DNA from: Clostridia bacterium
GTDB taxonomy: Bacteria; Bacillota_A; Clostridia; Oscillospirales; Acutalibacteraceae
Direction: 5' to 3'
Assembly (NCBI GenBank): GCA_017441045.1
Contig: JAFSAK010000089.1
Coordinates: forward strand, 1 to 6,906
DNA: 6,906 nucleotides
The notes beneath the pieces are model-generated. The model made no database searches, was not told where the DNA came from, and worked only from the letters and a program-made list of their open reading frames with translations. Shown here one piece after another: positions 1 through 6,895 of this stretch. Each line of letters begins with the position of its first letter. The first letter of the stretch is position 1. Position numbers and translations under genes: made by a program.

Positions 1-1830
1 ACCGTAGTTTTAACTATTACCCCCGAAGTCACAGGTGAAGCCGACTCTTTCGAAACAAACGTCACACTTGGTGATAAAGTTTATGCCGTAGATTATGAAA
101 ACGGCATTGGCACAGTTGTTATTGAGGACCCTGAACTTTGGTGGCCCAGAGGTTACGGTGAGCAACCCCTCTATACCGTAGAAACCAAGCTGATTAAAAA
201 CGGCAAGGTTCTTGATACCAATAGCCAGAGAATCGGTCTTCGCACTATGCGTGTTCATTCTCTTCGCGACCAATACGGAAAGGATTTTACCGTAGTAGTT
301 AACGGTGTTTCTATATTTTGTATGGGTGCTAACTATATCCCTGAGGATAACATCTTCCCGAGAATCACAAAGGACGTTATCAAGCGCCTTATTGACGATA
401 GTATTGCCGCAAACTATAATATGCTTAGAATCTGGGGCGGCGGATATTACCCCACCGATTATTTCTATGACCTTTGCGACGAGAAAGGTCTTCTCGTTTG
501 GCAGGACTTTATGTATGCCTGTACCCTCGTTACCTTTAACGATGAAGTTAAAGCCAATCTGGAGCCCGAGATTATAGATAATATAAAGCGACTTCGTAAC
601 CGCACATCTTTGGCGCTTTTCTGCGGAAATAACGAAATCGAATCATCTTTGGGATATAGAAGAGAGGCACATATTTGGAACGATTTCAGAATTGCCTATG
701 TGGAAATTTTCCAACGTCTTATGCCTAATATCTGCAAAAAGTATGCCCCCGATGTTTTTTATCTTCCTTGTTCGCCCACAAGCGGTTGGAATGATGTAAC
801 TCCATTTGACCCAAATCATGGTGACACTCACTATTGGGATGTTTGGGGCGCTTGCAAAGATTTTAAGGACTGCAGAAATTACTATCACCGTTTCCTTTCC
901 GAATTTGGTTTCCAATCCTTCCCCTCGATGAAAACCATCGAATCCTTCACACTTCCCGAAGATAGAAATATCTTTACTCGCGTTATGGAATCCCATCAGA
1001 AAAACGGCGGCGGCAACAGTAAAATTCTTGATTTTATGGCGAGAAGCTATAGATATGTACACGGACTCCCCGAAATTACATATATTTCCCAAATAAACCA
1101 AGCCGATGCAATGAAGGAAAACGTTGAGCATCTTCGCCGAAACCGCGGCAGATGTATGGGAGCACTTTACTGGCAGATTAATGACTGTTGGCCCGTTGCC
1201 TCTTGGTCATCTATTGACTATTTTGGCCGTTGGAAAGCGTTACACTACTATGCAAAACGCTTCTTTGCCCCTGTTCTTATGTCAGTAGAAGATTCGGGAA
1301 CAAATATGAGAATAAATATTTCCAATGAAACGATGGTTGACTTTAAGGGAACAGTTAAATGGTACGTAAAGGACACCGACTTTAACATAATCACCCAAGG
1401 CGAATCAAGTGCCGATACAAAATCTCTTACCTCCAAGTATATTGGTGATGTTAATGTATCCGAGTGGGTTAAGGGTGACGATAAATATTCCCGCTTCTTC
1501 GTTGCCGAACTTTACGATGAAAAGGGCAATTTCGTTTCCAAGCAAGTAATTTTAATCTGCAAACCTAAGCATTTTGAATATAAGGAAGTTAAAGTTAATA
1601 CCGAGGTTAAGCGCGAAAACGGTAAGACCATTATTTATCTTTCGGCAGATAGCTTTATTCATAATATTGAAATTTCCTTTGAAAACATTGATACCGTTCT
1701 TTCGGATAACTTCTTCTCTATTACCGATAAGAAACCCGTGAGAATAGAAACCTTGGGCGATTTCTCAGTAGAGGAAATCGAAAAGGAAATTAAGATTACC
1801 TCTATTAACAGTGTCAGTCAAAATCATTAA
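1..1830 (+). CDS. GH2 beta-mannosidase-like glycosidase, 5'-truncated by window edge (paralogue A)
   Basis: The frame is open from base 1 to the TAA at 1828-1830, giving 609 codons of a longer gene; alignment to the downstream paralogue shows about 196 N-terminal codons are missing. The Met at 247 is internal, because the upstream codons already match the paralogue. Fragment residues 1-85 form the Ig-like GH2 domain (ELWWP near 45-49). The TIM barrel runs to about residue 410, with RIWGGG, WQDFMYAC (W167) and GNNE. E212 is the predicted acid/base and E301 in SEFGFQ the predicted nucleophile; WQINDCWP follows near 391. The rest is C-terminal beta-sandwich. By family knowledge this is a retaining exo-glycosidase, most simply a beta-mannosidase releasing mannose from oligosaccharide ends; the substrate is inferred. 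Oddities relative to its neighbour are a 22-codon gap after residue 431, Gly283 where the neighbour has His, and a divergent loop after the WQDF strand. It probably shares a transcript with the gene at 1863. Family confidence is high, exact specificity low. Confidence 0.93.
   Translation, partial: TVVLTITPEVTGEADSFETNVTLGDKVYAVDYENGIGTVVIEDPELWWPRGYGEQPLYTVETKLIKNGKVLDTNSQRIGLRTMRVHSLRDQYGKDFTVVVNGVSIFCMGANYIPEDNIFPRITKDVIKRLIDDSIAANYNMLRIWGGGYYPTDYFYDLCDEKGLLVWQDFMYACTLVTFNDEVKANLEPEIIDNIKRLRNRTSLALFCGNNEIESSLGYRREAHIWNDFRIAYVEIFQRLMPNICKKYAPDVFYLPCSPTSGWNDVTPFDPNHGDTHYWDVWGACKDFKDCRNYYHRFLSEFGFQSFPSMKTIESFTLPEDRNIFTRVMESHQKNGGGNSKILDFMARSYRYVHGLPEITYISQINQADAMKENVEHLRRNRGRCMGALYWQINDCWPVASWSSIDYFGRWKALHYYAKRFFAPVLMSVEDSGTNMRINISNETMVDFKGTVKWYVKDTDFNIITQGESSADTKSLTSKYIGDVNVSEWVKGDDKYSRFFVAELYDEKGNFVSKQVILICKPKHFEYKEVKVNTEVKRENGKTIIYLSADSFIHNIEISFENIDTVLSDNFFSITDKKPVRIETLGDFSVEEIEKEIKITSINSVSQNH
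1..1830 (+). repeat. Tandem gene duplication, copy A (partial)
   Basis: Bases 1-1830 align collinearly with 2451-4346. The offset is 2450 bases up to about position 1293 and 2516 bases afterwards, the change being a 66-base indel. Both copies end in the same nine residues (SINSVSQNH) before TAA. The copies match strongly in the barrel core and C-terminus and poorly around 520-625. Confidence 0.95.
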
Positions 1831-1849
1831 AAATATAAAAACATAATAA

Positions 1850-1856
1850 GTGAGGA
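1850..1856 (+). promoter_or_regulatory. Ribosome binding site for the gene at 1863
   Basis: GTGAGGA lies just upstream, with the GAGG core at 1852-1855 and 7 bases before ATG 1863. It fixes the start of the second GH2 gene. The A/T-rich 32-base gap it sits in shows no convincing -35/-10 pair or terminator, supporting translation from a shared transcript. Confidence 0.75.
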
Positions 1857-1862
1857 ATTTTT

Positions 1863-4346
1863 ATGATTTTTAGTAAATGGAACTTTAAAACGGGAGATAT
1901 CGCTATAAACGATGTTACTTCCCCTTGCTCATTTTACTCGATTCTTTTAGAAAACGATAAAATGGAAGACCCCTTCTGGCGTGATAATGAATATGCCGCA
2001 AGGGATATGTGCCGTAACGATTGTTCTTTCGAGACGGTTTTCACCGCAACCGCCGAAGACCTTTCAAAAGAATATCAGACCCTTCGCCTTGCAAATATCG
2101 ATACCATCTGCGATATTTATCTTAATGGCAAGAAAATTGCCCATACCGAGAATATGCATAGGAGATTTGTTTTCGACGTTAAGGGCAAGGTAAAAGAAGG
2201 AGAAAACACCCTTCTTATATACATAAATTCTCCCATTCTCGAAATGGAGCGTCAGCAGCTTCAGCACGAAATATTTGGCCTTGGAGATTCTATTCACGGT
2301 ACAAATCAACTGCGAAAGGCGTTCTGTATGTCAGGTTGGGACTGGGGCCCACAACTCCCCGATATGGGTATCTATGGCAAGTGCGAGTTTTTGGCCTTTG
2401 ATAGTAAAATCGAAGAGGTAGAAATCCGTCAAAGACACAGAGCCGACGGTAGCGTAGTTTTAACTATTACCCCAGAAATTACCGGTGAAACCGATTCTTT
2501 CGAAACCACCGTCACGTTGGGCGCTAAGGTTTATACCGCAGAGTATGATGACGGCGTAGGCACAGTTATTATTGATGACCCTGAGCTTTGGTGGCCCAGA
2601 GGATACGGTGAACAGATACTTTATACTGTAGAAACCAAACTTATTAAAAACGGCGAAGTCCTTGATACTAACTCCCAAAAAATCGGTCTTCGCACCCTTA
2701 CCGTTCATTCCCTTAAGGATAATTACGGCAAGGATTTCACAGTAGTAGTTAACGGCGTTTCCATCTTCTGTATGGGCGCGAACTATATCCCCGAGGATAG
2801 CATATTCCCCCGCATCACGAGAGAAGTTCTTGACCGGCTCACCGACGACAGCGTTAAAGCAAACTATAATATGCTTCGCGTTTGGGGCGGCGGATATTAT
2901 CCAAGTGACTATTTCTATGACCTTTGCGACCAAAAGGGACTTCTTGTCTGGCAGGACTTTATGTATGCCTGCGGATGCGTTCGTTACACCAAGAAAATCG
3001 GTGAAAATCTTTCTGCCGAAATCCGCGATGTTGTAAAGCGAATTCGCAATCACGCCTCTTTAACCCTCTTTGCAGGCAATAACGAAATTGAGCAATCCAT
3101 TTCTTATAGAAAAGACGGCGGTGTTTGGAACGATTTCAAAATGGCTTATATGGAAATTTTCCATAAGCTTATGCCTGATATTTGCGAGGAACTCGCTCCC
3201 GATGTTTATTATATTCCTTCTTCCCCCACATCCAGCTGGAACGATAAGGACCCCAACGATACCAACTGGGGCGACTCTCACTATTGGGATGTATGGCACG
3301 GACTTAAGGACTTTACCGAATATAGAAAATTCTATTTCCGCTTCCTTTCCGAGTTTGGTTTCCAGTCCTTCCCCGCAATGAAAACCATAGAATCCTTCAC
3401 CCTTCCCGAAGATAGAAATATCTTTACTCGCGTTATGGAATCCCATCATAAAAACGGCGCAGCCAACGGCAAGATTCTTGACTATATGGCAAGAAATTAC
3501 CGTTATGTAGCGGGTCTTCCCGAGCTTTGCTTTGTTTCGCAGATAAATCAGGCCGATGCTATGAAATACGGCGTTGAGCATCTCAGAAGAAACCGCGGCA
3601 GATGTATGGGAGCACTTTATTGGCAGATTAATGACTGTTGGCCCGTTGCCTCTTGGTCATCTATTGACTATTTTGGCCGTTGGAAAGCGCTTCACTATTA
3701 TGCAAGACGCTTCTTTGCCCCTGTTCTTATGTCGGTTGAGGATGCTAAGGGCAACCAAATGCCCAAGATTACCGAGGTTACCACTAATGTTTACAATACC
3801 TACGATGTTCCAAGAACAACTATGCGCGTAAATATTTCCAATGAAACTATGAAAGATTTCAAGGGAAGTGTTAAATGGGCCGTTCGCGATAAGGACCTTA
3901 ATACCGTAGCAGATGGCGAAATCGCAGTTAACTCAAAATCATTGACCGCAAATTATATTGCTACCGTTGATATCGCCGACTACGTAAACGGTGAGGACAA
4001 ATATTCCCGCTTCTTCGTTGCTGAACTCTATGATGAAAAGGGCGATTTCGTTTCCAAGCAAGTAATCCTCATCTGCAAACCTAAGCATTTCGAATATAAG
4101 GATGTTAAAGTTAATACCGAAGTTAAGAGTGAAAACGGCAAGACCGTTATTTATCTTTCGGCAGATAGCTTTGTTCATAATATCGAAATTTCCTTTGAAA
4201 ACATTGATACTGTTCTTTCAGATAACTTCTTCTCCATTACCGATAAAAAGCCCGTAAGAATAGAGATGGAGGGCGATTTCTCGGCAGAAGAAATCAAAAA
4301 TCAGATTCAGATTACCTCTATCAATAGCGTTAGCCAAAATCATTAA
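1863..4346 (+). CDS. GH2 beta-mannosidase-like glycosidase, complete (paralogue B)
   Basis: This 827-residue protein has the usual GH2 mannosidase order and a typical length. Residues 1-185 are the sugar-binding jelly roll, with DPFWRDNE at 36-43, LNGK near 87-90 and WDWGP at 159-163; the last motif is a hallmark of beta-mannosidases and contributes to the sugar-binding pocket in known structures. An Ig-like domain spans about 190-285 (WWP at 243-245). The TIM barrel covers about 290-605, with RVWGGG (W341), WQDFMYAC (W363), GNNE (E408, predicted acid/base) and SEFGFQ (E497, predicted nucleophile, 89 residues on). WQINDCWP begins at 587, and C-terminal beta-sandwich domains fill about 620-827. 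The start is ATG 1863, with GAGG at 1852-1855. There is no signal peptide, so it is probably cytoplasmic and acts on imported manno-oligosaccharides. The gene lies 32 bases after its paralogue with no room for a strong promoter, so the two are probably co-transcribed; a terminator follows. Unusual points are the lack of the common YP after the WQDF strand, Phe rather than Trp before GNNE, and a 22-residue segment near 628-649 absent from the neighbour. Confidence 0.95.
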   Translation: MIFSKWNFKTGDIAINDVTSPCSFYSILLENDKMEDPFWRDNEYAARDMCRNDCSFETVFTATAEDLSKEYQTLRLANIDTICDIYLNGKKIAHTENMHRRFVFDVKGKVKEGENTLLIYINSPILEMERQQLQHEIFGLGDSIHGTNQLRKAFCMSGWDWGPQLPDMGIYGKCEFLAFDSKIEEVEIRQRHRADGSVVLTITPEITGETDSFETTVTLGAKVYTAEYDDGVGTVIIDDPELWWPRGYGEQILYTVETKLIKNGEVLDTNSQKIGLRTLTVHSLKDNYGKDFTVVVNGVSIFCMGANYIPEDSIFPRITREVLDRLTDDSVKANYNMLRVWGGGYYPSDYFYDLCDQKGLLVWQDFMYACGCVRYTKKIGENLSAEIRDVVKRIRNHASLTLFAGNNEIEQSISYRKDGGVWNDFKMAYMEIFHKLMPDICEELAPDVYYIPSSPTSSWNDKDPNDTNWGDSHYWDVWHGLKDFTEYRKFYFRFLSEFGFQSFPAMKTIESFTLPEDRNIFTRVMESHHKNGAANGKILDYMARNYRYVAGLPELCFVSQINQADAMKYGVEHLRRNRGRCMGALYWQINDCWPVASWSSIDYFGRWKALHYYARRFFAPVLMSVEDAKGNQMPKITEVTTNVYNTYDVPRTTMRVNISNETMKDFKGSVKWAVRDKDLNTVADGEIAVNSKSLTANYIATVDIADYVNGEDKYSRFFVAELYDEKGDFVSKQVILICKPKHFEYKDVKVNTEVKSENGKTVIYLSADSFVHNIEISFENIDTVLSDNFFSITDKKPVRIEMEGDFSAEEIKNQIQITSINSVSQNH
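2451..4346 (+). repeat. Tandem gene duplication, copy B (part aligned to copy A)
   Basis: This part of the second GH2 gene (codons 197 to stop) is the counterpart of bases 1-1830. Its first 588 bases have no partner in the window only because the 5' end of copy A is outside it. The direct orientation and long near-identical tracts make it a possible substrate for unequal recombination that would fuse the two genes. Confidence 0.95.
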
Positions 4347-4355
4347 ATCCAATAT

Positions 4356-4391
4356 AATACGGGGTAGCCGTGCGCTACCCCGTATTTTTTT
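4356..4391 (+). terminator. Rho-independent terminator after the tandem GH2 pair
   Basis: A perfect 12-base-pair stem (AATACGGGGTAG at 4356-4367 with CTACCCCGTATT at 4375-4386) encloses a 7-base loop that can close by one further C-G pair. Seven consecutive T residues run from 4385 to 4391. It begins 9 bases after the stop codon of the second gene. The minus-strand reading has no T run after the stem, so it acts in the plus direction only. It separates the tandem pair from the third gene. Confidence 0.93.
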
Positions 4392-4394
4392 AGT

Positions 4395-4421
4395 GAAATT
4401 TCGGTTTTTTCCGAAAATTTC
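4395..4421. repeat. A/T-rich imperfect inverted repeat
   Basis: GAAATTTCGG at 4395-4404 pairs with CCGAAAATTTC at 4411-4421 apart from one bulged A, with a loop of six T. It sits directly behind the terminator. No T tract follows it on either strand, so it is not a standard second terminator. It could be a 3' structural element, a protein site or simply A/T-rich chance. Confidence 0.4.
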
Positions 4422-4444
4422 GTAAAAATCAAAATAATTTATCG

Positions 4445-4473
4445 TTGCTAAAATTCAGTTCTATAGTTATAAT
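4445..4473 (+). promoter_or_regulatory. Sigma-70/SigA-type promoter for the third GH2 gene
   Basis: TTGCTA at 4445-4450 (4 of 6 matches to TTGACA) is followed after exactly 17 bases by a perfect TATAAT at 4468-4473. Transcription should start near 4480, leaving a leader of about 37 bases before ATG 4517. Its place right after a strong terminator indicates that the third gene is a separate transcription unit. Confidence 0.75.
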
Positions 4474-4479
4474 TAAGGT

Positions 4480-4495
4480 AGATAATTTGTTATCT
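4480..4495. promoter_or_regulatory. Candidate operator palindrome at the transcription start
   Basis: AGATAA at 4480-4485 and TTATCT at 4490-4495 are perfect inverted arms around TTTG. The site begins 7 bases after the -10 box, where a bound repressor would block initiation. No cognate regulator is present in the window and the site occurs once. The arms are A/T-rich, so chance is a real alternative. Confidence 0.35.
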
Positions 4496-4502
4496 CATTG
4501 CG

Positions 4503-4509
4503 AAAGGTG
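4503..4509 (+). promoter_or_regulatory. Ribosome binding site deciding the start of the third gene
   Basis: AAAGGTG lies with its AGG core about 9 bases before ATG 4517. This is the only good Shine-Dalgarno match before the open frame, and it selects ATG 4517 over the upstream TTG at 4445. Confidence 0.75.
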
Positions 4510-4516
4510 TGTTTAT

Positions 4517-6895
4517 ATGGAAAAATATAAATCAAAGCTTACCCTTGACGGAAACTGGCAACTTTACATAGTAGAAAATAAAAACTGCAAAGATTATGCC
4601 AGTGAAGTTGTATGCGCCGATGACCTTAATAAAAAGGGCATTAAAGCCATTACGGGTACCGTTCCCGGTAACTTCGAAATCGATATGATGAGAGAGGGCC
4701 TTATTCCAGACCTTTATTATGATGTTAATACGCTTGAAGCGCAGCGCCTTGAAAACCGCCATTTATGGTATAGCACCACCTTTAATTTCGAAGGGGATGC
4801 CAAGGATGCTCCCTATTTCATTTTTGAAGGCGTTGATACCTATGCCGATTACTATTTAAACGGCGAATACATCGGCTCTACGGATAATATGCTCGTTGAA
4901 CACGAACTTTCCGCCTGGAGCATTAAAAACGGTGAAAACGAACTTACCGTTCATATTACCCCCACTATGATTGCCGCCCGCGACCAAATTTACGAAGCAG
5001 GAATTTTCTCTTGCCAGACCATTACTACGGGCGCCGTTGCGGTAAGAAAGGCCGCTCATATGTATGGTTGGGATATTATGCCCCGTATTATTTCGGGCGG
5101 TATATGGAAATCCGTTCACCTTGTAACCGATAAAGAGGATATGATTGAGGAATTATATATCTATAACCGCAATCAGACTCCATCTGCAGACCCCGCCAAC
5201 CAATATATGTTCATCCGCACCCGTATGAGCGAGGATTTTTGCCACGATTATACAGTTCACCTTAAGGGTGTTTGCGGCGACAGTGTGGTTGAATTCGAAC
5301 GTAAACTTTGGCACAACCATGACCTTATCCCCTTCTATATTCCGAATGTTAAGCTCTGGTGGCCTAAAGGTATGGGTGAGCCCAACCTTTATCACGTTAC
5401 GGTAGAACTTAAATATCAGGGCGAGGTTAAGGATACCAAAACCTTTGATTACGGTGTTCGTAAAGTTCGCCTTATCAAAACCGATTATATCGATAAGGAT
5501 GGCAACGGCGACTTTAAGTTTATGATTAACGAAAAGCCCTTCTTTGCTATGGGTACCAACTGGGTACCCCTTGATGCTCTGCATTCCCGCGATAAAGAAC
5601 GCCTCCCGAAAGCGCTGGAACTTCTTGGCGAATCGGGCAGTAATATCATTCGTTGCTGGGGCGGTAACGTTTACGAACAGAACGAACTTTACGATTACTG
5701 CGATAAAAACGGTATTGCCGTTTGGCAAGATTTTGGAATGGGATGCTCCTGGTATCCTCAGGATGAGGATTTCCACAATAGGATGAGAGTTGAAGCAACC
5801 AAGGTCATAAAGCGCCTTCGTCAACACCCCTCCATCATTCTTTGGGCAGGCGATAATGAGGTTGATGTAGCGATTTCTCATTGCTATGACCCCAAGACCA
5901 ACTATGTAACCCGCGAAGTTCTTCCCCGTATCATTGAGCAGCTTGACCCACGCCGCGAGTATCTCCCCTCCTCACCCTATTGCTCTACAAAGGCATTTGA
6001 GGACGGTATGGCAGGTCGAATTCCCGAAAATCATCTTTGGGGACCCAGACACTATTATAAGCAGGATTACTATAAAAAGAGCGTTGCCCGTTTTGCCAGT
6101 GAAACAGGTTATCACGGTTGCAATTCTCCCGAGGGTATCAGAAAATTCTTGGCGCCCGAAAATGTTTGGCCCTTTAAGGACTTTGTTAAGGAATGTGCCT
6201 CCGCTCCTTCCATTTACAGAATGGATTATAATAAAGCATGGCAGATTCACGCCGCTTGTATGGAAGACCGCGTAGGCGCAGATTTCTCCTACCGTATACC
6301 ACTTATGGGCTTCCAGATTGAAAAGGTATTCGGTGAATCCGTTCCCGATACTTTAGAGGATTTCGCCCTCGCTTCACAATTCTTGCAGTCCGAAGGCGTT
6401 AAATATATGCTGGAAATGTTCCGCTCTAATATGTGGGAGAGAACAGGCATTATCTGGTGGAATCTTCTTGACGGTTGGCCTCAATTCTCTGATGCGATTG
6501 TTGACTATAACTATGTTAAGAAGATGGCTTACTTCACCATTTGCCGCATCCAAAAGCCCATTATGCTTATGTTCCGCGACCCCACCAAAACCGCGGGCAA
6601 ACTTGAACTTATTGCCGCCAACGAAACCCAGGATGATACCGTGGTTACATATAAGGTTACCGATGTAGAAACGGGTGAAACTTTGCTTTCGGGCGAAGGT
6701 CAAGCCCCCGCGCTTTCGAGTTATAAATTGGCGCAGATTCCTATGATAGAAAAGCAGGGACTTTTACTTATCGAATTCACCGTAAACGGCGAAACTTTCA
6801 GAAACCACTATCTCACAGGCGAACCCCACTATGATTATAAGCAGGTAATTGAGTGGTTTAAAAAGGCAGACCTTTTGGAAATTGAAGGATTTTAA
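4517..6895 (+). CDS. GH2 glycosidase of a distinct mannosidase-like branch
   Basis: This is a 792-residue protein starting at ATG 4517. The same frame is open back to a TTG at 4445, but that extension lies inside the predicted promoter and has no ribosome binding site. The protein begins at once with a GH2 sugar-binding domain (LDGNWQL, VPGNFE; residues 1-205) carrying GWDIMPR (W185, D186) where mannosidases have WDWGP. An Ig-like domain follows (WWP from 281). The TIM barrel, about 335-660, has RCWGGN (W381), WQDFGMGC, HPS, and GDNE with predicted acid/base E448. SETGYHG holds predicted nucleophile E529, and WWNLLDGWP starts at 647. One short C-terminal beta domain remains (about 670-792). 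There is no signal peptide or membrane segment, so it is probably cytoplasmic. Similarity to the two upstream genes is at domain and motif level only, so it is not a recent copy. It has its own promoter. It is confidently a GH2 retaining glycosidase; beta-mannosidase is the nearest label, but other beta-glycosides are possible. Asn-Glu is retained at the acid/base, which argues against the exo-glucosaminidase branch. Confidence 0.92.
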   Translation: MEKYKSKLTLDGNWQLYIVENKNCKDYASEVVCADDLNKKGIKAITGTVPGNFEIDMMREGLIPDLYYDVNTLEAQRLENRHLWYSTTFNFEGDAKDAPYFIFEGVDTYADYYLNGEYIGSTDNMLVEHELSAWSIKNGENELTVHITPTMIAARDQIYEAGIFSCQTITTGAVAVRKAAHMYGWDIMPRIISGGIWKSVHLVTDKEDMIEELYIYNRNQTPSADPANQYMFIRTRMSEDFCHDYTVHLKGVCGDSVVEFERKLWHNHDLIPFYIPNVKLWWPKGMGEPNLYHVTVELKYQGEVKDTKTFDYGVRKVRLIKTDYIDKDGNGDFKFMINEKPFFAMGTNWVPLDALHSRDKERLPKALELLGESGSNIIRCWGGNVYEQNELYDYCDKNGIAVWQDFGMGCSWYPQDEDFHNRMRVEATKVIKRLRQHPSIILWAGDNEVDVAISHCYDPKTNYVTREVLPRIIEQLDPRREYLPSSPYCSTKAFEDGMAGRIPENHLWGPRHYYKQDYYKKSVARFASETGYHGCNSPEGIRKFLAPENVWPFKDFVKECASAPSIYRMDYNKAWQIHAACMEDRVGADFSYRIPLMGFQIEKVFGESVPDTLEDFALASQFLQSEGVKYMLEMFRSNMWERTGIIWWNLLDGWPQFSDAIVDYNYVKKMAYFTICRIQKPIMLMFRDPTKTAGKLELIAANETQDDTVVTYKVTDVETGETLLSGEGQAPALSSYKLAQIPMIEKQGLLLIEFTVNGETFRNHYLTGEPHYDYKQVIEWFKKADLLEIEGF

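Noticed and set aside
247..1830. First gene as a complete 527-residue protein starting at ATG 247
   Set aside because: Codons 1-246 continue in frame and match the paralogue's Ig-like domain. A start at 247 would cut that domain and has no Shine-Dalgarno site.
1..1830. First gene as a decayed pseudogene copy
   Set aside because: The frame is intact, both catalytic Glu and the core motifs are kept, and the only indel is a multiple of three. The missing 5' end is due to the window edge.
1831..1862. Possible promoter between the tandem genes
   Set aside because: The 32-base gap is A/T-rich but has no convincing -35/-10 pair, and a ribosome binding site fills its end.
2460..3053. 197-codon minus-strand open frame, with a similar one at 10-273
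   Set aside because: The resemblance between the two only reflects the duplicated GH2 DNA on the other strand. Both are antisense shadows with no independent support.
4395..4421. Second terminator behind the main one
   Set aside because: The hairpin has a bulge and a T-only loop, and no T tract follows on either strand.
4445..4516. N-terminal extension of the third protein from TTG 4445, possibly a short hydrophobic leader
   Set aside because: The TTG is the first half of the predicted -35 box, the expected transcript starts downstream of it, and there is no ribosome binding site. The stretch also lacks a proper hydrophobic core and cleavage site.
5153..5881. 242-codon open frame on the minus strand inside the third GH2 gene
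   Set aside because: It is fully antisense to an intact, motif-rich GH2 coding frame and has no ribosome binding site or recognisable domain. Codon bias of the real gene explains it.
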